Of a stretch of DNA of 64,000 nt, positions 8,980 through 18,758 are shown in pieces (the stretch's first letter is position 1; each line of letters starts with the position of its first letter). The position numbers and the translations under genes are program-made. Under the pieces are notes generated by a model. That model was not told where the DNA came from, made no database searches, and was given only the letters and a program-made list of their open reading frames with translations. Origin of the DNA: Brienomyrus brachyistius (Eukaryota; Chordata; Actinopteri; Osteoglossiformes; Mormyridae); contig NW_026042406.1 in the NCBI RefSeq assembly GCF_023856365.1, positions 310,001-374,000 on the forward strand, written 5' to 3'.

Positions 8980-9297
8980 AAGATGCCAAATAGTCTATCT
9001 GCTGGGGAAACCTCTGAATGCTTAGGTTCACCCATCCCTACTGCAGGCACAAGCAGACTGATGGGATGTGCCAGAGATGTGGTCAGAGCATGGCTGCATA
9101 GTAATGATACTGTCACTGCCACTGGAGATGTGGATGCAGTCCTTAGTGTCCTGAAGCAGCATTCTTATTTGACTGTGCATTCTGGGATGCCTCCAGCAGA
9201 TTTTTGTTCAACCAAGTCAGATGCTAGGGAGGATCCTCTGGACTATTGGTTTAGGCTGAATAAGGCAGCAGATGATGCCAAAGGGTTTATTACATGA
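8980..9297 (+). pseudogene. Gag-like fragment of an LTR retrotransposon
   Basis: The plus frame from MPNSLSAGETSE through VVRAWLHSN, VLSVLKQHSYLTVH and EDPLDYWFRLNKAADDA to a stop at 9295-9297 resembles the capsid-type region of gypsy-like Gag proteins. The DYWxRLNKA motif is a recognisable piece of the retrotransposon Gag domain. It is only about 105 residues, has no zinc knuckle, no pol gene and no LTR beside it, and its upstream sequence overlaps a minus-strand MADF exon. I regard it as a decayed fragment or a domesticated remnant. The exact family is not certain. Confidence 0.45.
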
Positions 9298-9381
9298 GAT
9301 GTTAGGGCACTGCCATGTCTATTAGAAATTGCTCTGTAGGAATATCTTATTAATGCTTTTACATTTATCTGATGCTTTGAT

Positions 9382-9490
9382 CCCTGCGATGGGCTGGCCC
9401 CCCATCCTGGGTTGTTCCCTGCCTCGTGCCCATTGCATCCGGGATAGGCTCCGGACCCCCCGCGACCCAGTAGGATGGATGGATGGATGC
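9382..9490 (+). mobile_element. 3' end of a DANA/Mermaid-type SINE
   Basis: CCCTGCGATGGGCTGGCCCC to the (GATG)n tail matches the last ~110 bases of the SINEs at 8.2 and 24.6 kb. The head and body are missing (5' truncation). Confidence 0.85.
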
Positions 9491-9769
9491 AACAAATACC
9501 AGTTACCATGTTCAGAAGGTCAAGTGCACTCACCCTACCCTTTGTTGGCATTAAGTGGATAACATTTGCTGGGTGATACTGTATGACCGGGGGAGGCGTT
9601 TGATGATGGGCATCTACTTTGATAATGCTTGGGTAATAGTACCATGTTTTGTTATTTAATATAAATACTTGACTGAACCAGCTTATGTATTTGGTCTTTA
9701 AGAAGTTTTTACTGTTGTCTGGTGTGCTGTCATATAACCTGTCTGACAGAAAGCTGTTTCTCCTCTCAG
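9491..9769 (+). other. Intron-like DNA upstream of the W-rich exon
   Basis: No gene seen. It ends in CTGTTTCTCCTCTCAG, a pyrimidine-rich tract and AG suited to a splice acceptor at 9768-9769. Confidence 0.4.
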
Positions 9770-10010
9770 CACTAGGCGAATGGAAAAAGCCGTGAGCTGG
9801 GCTGATGACGAGTACTGGGCAGCCTGGGATAAATGGGATGAGGTGATCGAATGGGGAGATGAAGGATCTTCACCTAAAACACCTTCCTCCAACCAGGCTG
9901 GCACCAGTAATGGAGACATGGATGCTGGGGCGGTGAAGGAATATTATCAGAATAAAAAGAAAAAGTCAGACTTTAATCAGAAGTCAGAATTCAAACATAT
10001 GTATTTCTGA
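9770..10010 (+). CDS. Exon of an unrecognised tryptophan-rich gene (paralogue A)
   Basis: The exon opens after TTTCTCCTCTCAG. One base completes a codon from a previous exon, then come TRRMEKAVSWADDEYWAAWD, KWDEVIEWGDEG and further residues up to EYYQNKKKKSDF, stop at 10008-10010. I do not recognise the family. It is clearly related to the minus-strand exon at 19847. Shared are the acceptor phase, the RxER/RxEKA-xxW start, the YW/HW-x-AW-x-x-WDEVI-x-WG core, SP-x-T...QAG and NKKKK near the end, with a large internal deletion here. No matching exon 1 (ATGGCGCAG-type) is visible upstream. Possibly a truncated paralogue or pseudogene. Confidence 0.55.
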
Positions 10011-10189
10011 GTTGGAGTCAGTCTGATATTAATTGAAACCACAAACTATGTAACACTATGTAAATGATTCTCACTGACTGAGCAACATTGAAATAATTTC
10101 TATAATCATGTTTACTATAAAGAGAAATGTTTCTGTGCAACAGGTCAGCAAAAGAAATGGGTGTGCAGAGGCCTAACAGTGAGGATACG

Positions 10190-10452
10190 TAAATACGGAT
10201 GACAGTGAACAACAAACCCCACTTCTGCCAACCATAGTTACCCCATCAGTTTGGAGGGAATCAGTGGCTGAGGGGATGAGGAGATCCACTGGGCGGGAGG
10301 ACCCATTCTCTGTGGCTGAGTACGAGATCCACCACTGGTCCGGAGTGAGATACTGGTCACGAGAGGCAAAGAAGACACCTGTAAATGAAAAATCCATTCT
10401 GGACCTTTGTAATGCCCTGCAGTCATTTACTCTCTCTTGGGGGGAAGGCTGA
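10190..10452 (+). CDS. Possible further exon or remnant, unrecognised
   Basis: An open frame downstream of paralogue A encodes SVWRESVAEGMRRSTGRED, then AEYEIHHWSGVRYWSREAKK and ALQSFTLSWGEG before the stop at 10450-10452. It is Trp-rich and acidic like its neighbour and 180 bp away, but it has no clear similarity to the minus-strand paralogue. The candidate acceptors are poor: the frame is open only from about 10189. I cannot assign a function. It may be a separate exon, a retained 3' part or chance. Confidence 0.25.
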
Positions 10453-11159
10453 CAGGATGTCCAACACCCAGAACCATATTTAAACCTTTAAAATTATAAA
10501 ATAAGTTCAGTCTGATATTGTGTCAGCCAAATGGTGTCATCAATGTGCATCATAAATATAACACCTAGCTGATGGTGGACCTAAATTTTCCAAATAAACC
10601 AGGAATCATATGAATCATGTCAGTGCACTTTGTACTGAATTGCTTTGGTATTTATACCATGGAATGATGACTATTCCCTTACATAGTCATGTGTGACGTA
10701 TTGCTGTAATGCAAATGTTTTTTTTTTTTTAAACTCCCCATTCATTTGTGTTCCTGCCACTCTATAGCTAAGTACAAACATTGAATGATAAAGGCATAGC
10801 GGAAACTCAATGAGCGCATTTGACCGAGATCCATGGATGGATGTCATCTTCTCCTGAACTGTGAGTGATAATGTCTCGGCCCCAAGATGCATTTTACCAC
10901 AGATCCATTCATGTCACTTTTGCAGGCTTGCTTATAATTTTCTGAGCTTCCATTGTGAGTCAAGTGTCCTGGTCATAAGCTCAGGTCTGCCGGTTGCCCC
11001 ACTGGCCAAATTCCCACGGCCCTGACTTTCTGAGCTGGATATCGTGGTTTTAAGTCCCATCTGGGGTGATTCTTTTTTTACTTTTCCCAGCTGCCTTCTG
11101 CTTTGTGATATAATAAATATTGCAATAAGTTTCATCTTCATTTTCAATTAATCAAACTG
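10453..11159. other. Unassigned DNA
   Basis: No gene, RNA or bounded repeat that I can support. A poly-T run is present at about 10720-10732. Confidence 0.3.
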
Positions 11160-11765
11160 TATGAAAACTATATTTGCAGCAATTACAGCTTTGCAGTCCT
11201 TTGCCATTAGAGCTGTCCGTTTATGACAATATTAGGGGAAATTTCAATCCTGCTATTCCCAGAGGTGGGACTGGCTTGGTATTTTCTCTGACCTCATGGT
11301 GAAGCTGGTCTCACATGAGCTTGATAGGCTGGAGATGTGATGATTCTGTAGGCCAGTCAAGCAGGACAGTTCTCTGGATTCCTCATCTTTCACCAGTGTG
11401 CTTTGAATCAGCCTTGCTGCTTGATAGAAGTGCTGACCACAGGGAGTGGCATGAGTTGTAAAACAGAGCGGTAACCTTGCTGGTTCATTGCACCTTGTAC
11501 TCTGTGTAAATCACCCACCTTACCAGCACCAAAGCAGTCCCATACCGTTTTACTCCCTCTGCCATGCTAGACAGAAGCATGGCAGCTATTCTTTGAAGTT
11601 GTGCTTCTAAGGCCAGTATACAAGTTGTATTTTCCCTGTTGCAAAAAACACTGGTAGAGATGGCACAACGAGGCACTGAAGGTTTGAGCCTTTTTAACCA
11701 TTGTATTGAAAACTGGTTCACTACGCGAAGACAGTGCACATGAGTGACATTTCGTGGTGAAAGTA
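11160..11765 (-). pseudogene. Tc1/mariner transposase relic, C-terminal half, frameshifted
   Basis: Read on the minus strand, pieces in different frames follow the order of a Tc1-type transposase. A VWDCFGAGKVGDLHRVQGAM-like stretch (about 11490-11560) corresponds to the conserved WGCF...G.L segment before the second catalytic residue. Remnants of the region before the PDLNP motif follow, then AKDCKAVIAAN (about 11175-11215), matching the C-terminal CKAVIxAxGG. Several frameshifts and stops break it and no intact DDE triad can be read. The homology is a by-eye judgement from short motifs. Confidence 0.5.
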
Positions 11766-11777
11766 CCACTCCTGATT

Positions 11778-11802
11778 ATATATATATACATGTATGTATA
11801 TA

Positions 11803-11860
<58 letters not shown>
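11778..11860. repeat. (TA)n / (TG)n microsatellite
   Basis: A TATATA-rich run is followed by about 25 uninterrupted GT dinucleotides. Confidence 0.95.
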
Positions 11861-11862
<2 letters not shown>

Positions 11863-11870
11863 CAAACTGA

Positions 11871-12116
11871 CAGACTGGGAAAATGAATTCAGAAGTTTTG
11901 TTTTGCTAAAAGTAAGTTCATTTTTAGAGAAAATTAGTCACAAACGAAAACAAAAGAAACTGATGGATTTTTCTCTCTTTCCTATCAAGTGAAACAATAA
12001 TAAAAGCAGACTTAGTTATTGAATTTATATAAAGAATAACAAACTATCTGCCATTCTTTACGGTCACTTTTGCCAAGTTTAATGCCCTTTCTTGTCAATG
12101 ACCATCATGAGCCTGC
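11871..12116 (+). repeat. 245-bp direct repeat, copy 1
   Basis: The block from CAGACTGGGAAAATGAATTC to GACCATCATGAGCCTG recurs at 13764-14007 with scattered substitutions and small indels. Both copies have a TG/CA microsatellite next to them. The 1.65 kb between holds an L2/CR1 3' end, an L1 tail and a solo LTR. Confidence 0.85.
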
Positions 12117-12149
12117 AAGGTTCTAACAGGTCGAGATGCTCTTCAGCCA

Positions 12150-12420
12150 AATGGCTGCTTCAATATTAGTTTAAATACTCATGGCCATAGGTGGAAATTA
12201 GTGGGAGAACATTTTAAACTGAACTTGAGAAAACACTTTTACACAGCGTGTAGTTAGAGTATGGAACAGTCTTCCTGTTCATGTAGTGCAAGCTAAAACC
12301 CTGGGTTCCTTTAAATCAGAGCTAGATAAGATTTAAAAAATTCTGAGCTATTAGTTAAGTTCTCCCCAAACGTGCTTGATGAGCTGAATGGCCTCCTCTC
12401 GTTTGTAAATTTCTTATGCT
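12150..12420 (+). mobile_element. L2/CR1-type LINE 3' end
   Basis: The sequence ends in GATGAGCTGAATGGCCTCC, TCTCGTTTGTAAATTTCTTA and TGCTCTT, a 3' tail common to vertebrate L2/CR1-type LINEs and the SINEs that borrow it. Upstream are decayed codons for a WNSLPVHVVQAKxxxSFKxxLD-like end of ORF2, a pattern of that group. 5' truncated. Confidence 0.5.
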
Positions 12421-13600
12421 CTTATTATTTTTCAGTCCAAACTTGGTACCTATTTGGAATAATAGATATATTACCCACAGAAATCAGTCCCCGTACCATG
12501 AACGTTGGGTAGAGAAGAACATCTGGTCAGCTTTGCATCTATTGGACATCACAGGAAATGTTCTGTTTTTTGAAAACTTTTGTTTAAAACATAATACAGT
12601 TTATTAAAAAAGAGTTTGATATTGTTCTAAAATCTATTCCAGCTGCACATTTAATGTTGGTCAGGAACCTTTTAAACAATTCTCCCCTTCTCCTATTTCA
12701 TAGCCTCCCTCCTCTCCAATACAATGGTATTATTTTATAAGTAGGGTAAATTCCTAAATGAAATTATTAGACATAATATTATTAGACGTTGCTTATGAAC
12801 TATTTCGTCACCTTTCCAATAAAAATTCAAATCAACCAGTAAACACATTTGCACTAAATATATTTATTATCCAATACCCCCCAAAGTCAGAGTTACACTT
12901 TAAAGTATTCAATGCTATATATACCTGTAATTAATTTCTTCATGCTAAGTTTAACTTTGATAATAATACTTGCACCTTTTAAAATAATGACATAGAAACT
13001 TTGGACCACTTGTTCTTCTCTTGTTGCTTCTCAACAAGTACAAAATTTCATTTTTTGACTTCCTTTACTTGTAATGATATTATCTTTGGTGTTGTCCTAA
13101 ATGATGATACGCTTTATCTTTTACTCAATAAAATTATATTGTTGGGAAAATCTATATTCATAAAACAAGTGTCATGCCCGGCTCGTCCACTCCTCCTGTG
13201 TGCCACGCCCCCTGATTACCCACGTGTTTTCTCCCGATTGTACCCAGCTGTGTCTAGTTAATTTGCTCAGTCCTGTGTATTTCAGTCCGTGTCTTACCTG
13301 AGTCCATTGTCTGTCATTGATGTTAGTTAGCGTTTCATGTCTCCTGCTCCCTGTTTATTTATTAAATCCCTGGTTTACCCTGACTTCCGCCTGTCCGCCT
13401 GCTTCCTGCCCGTTCGCCTCGCACGATCGCCGTTCCGTCCGGCTTTGAACATGACAACAAGATTCTTCAAAACTCCTCCAAACTTTTTTTTATCTTCAAA
13501 AAAGAACTTTCTCAGTTCTTCACAGCTTTGACGTTAATGAGGAAAAAAAGCTGCAGTGAAACTTTTGCAAAGGATAAGGGGCCAAACTTTTAGTCCGTAG
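12421..13600 (+). pseudogene. L1-type LINE ORF2 C-terminal region, interrupted by a solo LTR
   Basis: In several frames the plus strand encodes PIWNNRYITHRNQSPYHERW, then DITGNVLFFENF (about 12430-12570). After a decayed middle come ETLDHLFFSCCFS (about 12985-13025) and LLLNKIILLGKSIFIKQ (about 13115-13165). After the LTR at 13170-13456 the reading resumes with FKTPPNFFLSSKKNFLSS. This is the order of the L1 ORF2 C-terminal domain: the W-x-x-KNIW block, then the cysteine-containing DHLFxxCxxS block, then the KxxPxFxxF..EL end. The LTR insertion splits it cleanly with a 5-bp duplication. Stops and frameshifts show it is dead. Confidence 0.7.
13170..13456 (+). mobile_element. Solo LTR of an LTR retrotransposon, 5-bp target duplication ACAAG
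   Basis: A 287-bp block starts TGTCATGCCCGGCTCGTCC, ends GAACATGACA, and is flanked on both sides by ACAAG (13165-13169 and 13457-13461). TG...CA ends and a 5-bp duplication are the LTR-retrotransposon signature. It contains TATTTATTAAATCCCTGG (polyadenylation-like) and is about as long as, and clearly related to, the one at 24939. No internal region is present, so it arose by LTR-LTR recombination. Confidence 0.9.
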
Positions 13601-13763
13601 TACGTGGCGATCGTCAGTCGAATTATGCACTGCTTTTTGGAGCTACAAACGTTCCTGTTAACTTTAGGGATAACAAAAGAATGATGTCATGAGATTCACT
13701 GTAATAAAATCACTTTCAAATATTAACGAAATGCAACAAATAAGACTTCTTTAATTCTTATAC
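13601..13763. other. Probable L1 3' untranslated remnant
   Basis: Non-coding AT-rich DNA with TGTAATAAAATC. It is placed after the L1 ORF2 remnant, so it may be its 3' UTR. Confidence 0.3.
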
Positions 13764-14007
13764 AGACTGAGAAAATGAATTCAGAAGTTTTGTCTTGCTA
13801 AAAGTAAATTCTTTTTTAGAGAAAATTAGTCACAAACGAAAACAAAAGAAACTGATGGATTTTTCTCTTTCTCGTATTAAGAGAAACAATAATAAAAGCA
13901 GACTTAGTTAGTTATTGAATTTATATAGAGAAAAACAATCTGCCATTCTTTACGGTCCCTTTTGCCAAGTTTAATGCCCTTTCTTGTCAATGACCATCAT
14001 GAGCCTG
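13764..14007 (+). repeat. 245-bp direct repeat, copy 2
   Basis: Matches 11871-12116 (see there) and is followed by a (CA)n run at about 14019-14036. Confidence 0.85.
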
Positions 14008-15810
14008 GTATCAGTTCACACACACACACACACACACTCACTCACAACCTCCTAGATGCCGCTCTGAGAAGTGTAATGTTTGTGATCGTGGTTAATCTTA
14101 TGCTACATTAAGGCCCCATAGTTAATGATGGGGATTAAATCAGGCGATGAAGACAGCCAGGTTACAATTTCATCACCTTCCAAGCTGGTTTTAAGGTGAT
14201 GTCTTTTCTTTGTTTAAGAATTTTCTGTGCCTATTCTTGAAGTTTCAACTTGTGAGCCTTATGCATTGTATTAAGCTGATGTCTGTGTCAAAGTACGCAT
14301 GAAAGAAAATTAGACTATTTTGCTGGCTTAGGTCCTACAGGCTTGTTGGCTCAGGGTGTCGTGCTCTTAACATCATGGCTGAGCTCTGCATGTCATATGC
14401 ATGTTCTGCTGCTTGTTTCCTTGTGCCTGTGTGTGTCTGTGTCTGACCTTCTTAGCAGAATATTCCACTTCCTTACAGTATGTCCTATTGTGACTCCCCT
14501 ATGATCCTGTACTGAATATATTATAAAATGCATGGACATAATCAAATGCTACATCTTCCTTAACTATTCATTTAACATTTTTTAAATGATTTATTTTTCC
14601 ACTTTTACGTTTAGTGGTCACTCCATAAGAGCTGTCCTTTAACGTGCTGCGCAGTGTCCCTGGATGCTTTGCAGTCCACTGCAAGGCTTGGACTTGAGGA
14701 GTCAATTCATTATGAAATGACTCCCAGTCTGAGCTGTGAGCTAATGCAGAATAACCAGAAGCCAGGTAGTGACTCTTGGTTGCTGTAGTTGTTCTCTTCT
14801 GACCAGGGAGGTGTTCCACTAAGCAGGATTTCTCAGTTAGCGGAGTTAACTTAAGCTAGAAGTCATGATTGTTCAATAGGAATGCTCCTTACCTCTTACT
14901 GGACAATTATGAGTGAGCCAGTGTCTTGTTTAAAAAGAGAAAATCTGTATCCATCTTCTGAATTATTCTGAATTATTCTACTCCTAAACAAACAGTTATC
15001 CTCAGAGGCAGCATAACATCTTGACTATGTAATGAGCACAGAGCACGCTGCTCTCAGCAGTTGAGGACATAAATTTTTCCCCACAGAATACTCTGCTTGT
15101 GTAGTGTTTGTACTTGGCCTGCTACTGAAGGGGCATAAGTGATAATTAAGTGACATGATAATAAAGTGCATTGCTGGGTGTTTCTTTGCCAATCTCGCAT
15201 GAAACAGTACTGTGATGCAAGACAGGGAGCTCGCACTCCCTCATTCAGAGAAGGGCACAGAGTGCGGCTGTGGAAACCAGCGCATGTGCAAAAAGGGCAT
15301 CAGAAATTCTCTGCACCCATCGAGACCCATCCTGGCTGACGGGAAAGCATGGCATGCTGCCCATTTGGCCTCAGTACCCAGTGGACTTCCCAAATTTCCA
15401 GCCCTGCCAAAGACTGGTCCTGAAGGAACAGTTGAGCTTGGAATGGCCTAAGGAACTGGAAGCTGTGCAGCCAGGGCACACAAACCATCATCGGCTCAAG
15501 GACTATGGAACTTCACAGAATTAAACAAAGAAATGAAATGCATGTTCTGACCGTGATTTTCTGGTTAGAAAGAGATACCTTAAAGGAAAAGATAGATTCA
15601 GTATAAAATATATAACAGTTGTTCGTAGATCCTCTTACTGTGGTCCTCAGTGAATGGAACATTTCTAATTGTAATTGATTTCTGTTGGAAGCAAAACAGG
15701 CAGTTCATAGTGAAAAGGTTGTGCAGTTACAGGAAGGCACAAGCACAATGTTTTTTGTTGAACTTACATTCTATTTTGTCTGGGGTGTAATGACCTTATA
15801 GGAAGAAATG
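14008..15810. other. Unassigned DNA with a short (CA)n microsatellite
   Basis: After the CA repeat (about 14019-14036) I see no recognisable gene, RNA or bounded element. Several open frames of 60-84 codons overlap on both strands between 14.5 and 15.5 kb without family resemblance. Confidence 0.3.
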
Positions 15811-16105
15811 TTACAGGTAAGGCGTGTCTTTAATAGAATACAGTGCTGCTGCAGGAAGTAAAGGGGGGATGTTGCGTTCAGTTAGTAATTGTTCTGTTTT
15901 CCATATTACTGTATGGAACCTAAAGAGGGTGCTGTAAGGCTGTTTGATTCGACTTCAATTCCTATTCCAAGAGTCAAGAATGGATAGTATATCCCAGGCA
16001 GCAGTTTTCCAGATTATCAACTTCAAAAACTAAAAAATATGATAGGAAAAAAGTCTTTGTAAAATTAAGAAGTATATAATACTATGAATGACAAGGGGTC
16101 TTAAT
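15811..16105 (+). repeat. Duplicated segment X, copy 1
   Basis: From TTACAGGTAAGGCGTG to GGGGTCTTAATAC it matches 24923-25507 closely, apart from small indels and the solo LTR present only in the second copy. Here X runs directly into segment Y. No coding signal. Confidence 0.9.
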
Positions 16106-16795
16106 ACTTGCATTTCAACCAGTTCACATGTTCACACACCGCTTCATACTTCAATATAGTCAAGCTGAGAAGTAAGGGTTAGGGTTATAATTATCAATAA
16201 ATAATGTACTTCCCTGTGAAACAATGATGCTGGATGTTTATTTGCATATCATGATATGGTGCAGCCTTTTAATAGGTTTCTGTTTTTCTGTTAATCCTTC
16301 ATGGTGTTGAATAAGTCAGCAAGCATAAGTGTAAGGCTAGTGAGTGACTGGTGTTTTCGGGGGAGACTCCCTAGAGCTGGAGAGAAATACCTTAAGGCAC
16401 GGGATGAAAAATCCCAAATCTTCCAGGAAAAATGTCAGCATTATATGTATTTGCCACACAGAACAGAACAAAAAATTCCTTAGGGAATCACACGCCTACC
16501 ATAGTCACTATACTACTCAGAACGCCTGGCAGCCACCAAATCAAACATAGGAAAAGGTCCGGATTTATAGCGTTAGAATGTGGTAGAGACTAATATCCAT
16601 AACGTACCATCCTAGAACACACTGTGCTCTAAAATTTAAGCCCAATTAAAATCTGAATATTAAATGAGGAAAATAATTTGATTTGTTCTTCTATCCCAAG
16701 TTGTGGTCTAAAAGCAATAAGACCACCATCCATTATACCTGCTTTGGGGAAAATGCACTCCTGTAGCCACTAGGGGAGCTCTCACCTCTTCTGGG
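16106..16795 (+). repeat. Duplicated segment Y, copy 1
   Basis: From ACTTGCATTTCAACC to CACCTCTTCTGGG it matches 23247-23931. By eye 16159-16795 and 23295-23931 align without indels over 637 bp. Only about 15 bases near 16143-16158 differ between copies. No terminal inverted repeat or target duplication was found. It contains one GGGTTAGGGTTA. The 60- and 68-codon frames inside are the same in both copies but resemble nothing known. Confidence 0.9.
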
Positions 16796-18112
16796 AAGTG
16801 AATACATGGTTAGTGCCAGGCGCAAATGAATATCTTTGATTTTGCATCCATGTGGTAACTTGTTGAAGTTGTCCGATAGTCAGTAATACATGGTTTAATT
16901 ATTATGATTGTTTATTTATTACTTTATAACATCTAAAAGAAACTGAAATAGGAAAGCTTATTTTAATTTATGGTCCACTGGATAAACACAGACATTACAG
17001 ACGGTTTTTGAGTCTAATGCTGAATGTTTTTTGCGATCATTTTTCTGCCTGCATATGCTATGATTGGTGCAGTGAAATTTGAGAATGTGTTTGTGGTCAG
17101 TATCATAGCCTCAGACAACAAACCAATGCTGTAGTGTGTCACTGTGTTTACATGTGAGAGGGGTTCCAGTTACATAATGAACTCGTTCTAATTGTTTTGA
17201 CGGAGCTCGACAAACCTAAAAAATAAATGCTGGTTTTATCAAAAACTATGTCATATAGCTATATTTCAGATTTATTACAGCTAAACACATCTCAGAGCTC
17301 CTAGGAACCTCCTTCTCCCTACATTTCCCTCCTTCACACTCTTCCCTCAAATACTGTTACATTTGTCTTTTTTCCACACTCACACCCTGTCTTGATCATA
17401 CTCTGACTACATGGCATCCATATGCAGGGCAAACTATTTTACAGTCTTATCTAGTATAATAGGACATGAACATTGAATTTGATAGTTATCTTTTATTTAC
17501 ACATTAGGACACAACGCATGAACATGAAGGGATCGTTTGCATTTGCAACCAACACCTCCGCAAACCCCCCTGCGGAATACTGGCCGTCATGTTAACATTA
17601 GCTAGCTAGTTAGCATGGATACAGAGTGCACCGGGCTAAAACTATAAAGGACGTAAGGTGTGTGATATAGTAAAACACTTACTAACTGGTAATGCACGTT
17701 AGCATTACGTTAAATGACAACTTTACCTGTTACTTACCAGAATAGCCTCCTACACGTGCGACGAATGACAGCAGGCAGAAGGCTGCGTGTTTTTCAGAAA
17801 CACACCGGAGTTAAACTTACGCCGCATTATTTACCGGCACTTCTAACACCAACATTTGCAGCCGTTAACTCATATGTGGTAGTAACACTGAAATTACTTT
17901 CTCTGCGTCAAAATAAGGCAACACTGTGATTTTGATACTTTATCATTTATACTTAACTGTACCTTCCTCCCATTCCTCCGTCTCTGCTTATTGACATTTA
18001 GGAGAGTCTCAGATATAAATTAACAATTCAAAATTATCAAACAAAGACAGACACAACACTGAAAAGATGACAAAGACACAGTTTGAAAAGTAAATATGTT
18101 TTATTGCAAATC
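16796..18112. other. Unassigned DNA
   Basis: AT-rich. No coding exon, RNA gene or bounded transposon that I can support. Confidence 0.3.
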
Positions 18113-18330
18113 TCTTATCTTAACATAGCCTACCTTATCATATGTTAACTTAACCCATCTTATATCTTAACTTAACCTATCTTATTATATTTTAACTTAG
18201 CCTATCTTATCATATAACTTAACCTATCTTATCTTATTATATTTCAACTTAGCTTATATTAATATATTTCGTCTTAGCCTATCTTATATTTTAACTTAGC
18301 ATATCTTATCCTATCGTATCTTATAGCTAC
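18113..18330 (+). repeat. AT-rich minisatellite (TTAACTTAGCCTATCTTAT family)
   Basis: TTAACTTA(A/G)CCTATCTTAT-like units recur about seven to eight times with variable spacing of roughly 25-35 bp. Confidence 0.75.
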
Positions 18331-18449
18331 ATTAACACTTAAACAGTATCTCTTTCCGTTGGGTCCCGCGGGATCCCAGTCCCAATGCAGGGCTCTAACA
18401 CGGGTATTCTAAGAAAAAGAAAATAAACACTTTACTTAACTTTACTTAA

Positions 18450-18721
18450 AGCAGTCATATAACTGCATTATACATACCCAATTAATGCCTTATAAATCAT
18501 TTATAAAAGTATAAAAAACACGGCTGTAAATACTTATACAAAGGCATAACACATAGCTATGCTGATAATGCATTATGAATGCTCTGATCTATATATACAC
18601 AATAAATATCTTCATAATACATTATATCGGCCATTAATCCATAATAAACAAGGCTATAATGTGTTATGCTTTTTTTGCAAGTGCATTGTGAAGGTGTCAA
18701 TAATGCAGTTATATTACTGCT
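18450..18721. mobile_element. MITE with TTAA target duplications (piggyBac/Kolobok type)
   Basis: The 5' end AGCAGTCATATAACTGCATT is mirrored at the 3' end by AATGCAGTTATATTACTGCT, a terminal inverted repeat of at least 20 bp with one mismatch. TTAA flanks it on both sides (18446-18449 and 18722-18725). TTAA duplications are characteristic of piggyBac and Kolobok elements. At 272 bp with no open frame it is non-autonomous. It sits 33 bp beyond the stop codon of the minus-strand gene ending at 18759, so it is likely in that gene's 3' UTR. Confidence 0.8.
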
Positions 18722-18758
18722 TTAAGTCATTTGTAAACCTGAATTCACAACCTTATAT

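Noticed and set aside
15212..15524. Overlapping 79- and 84-codon frames near 15.3 kb
   Set aside because: Several frames are open on both strands at once, with no motif or splice support.
16172..16184. Interstitial telomere repeat (GGGTTAGGGTTA)
   Set aside because: Fewer than three units, present identically in both copies of segment Y. Not a telomeric tract.
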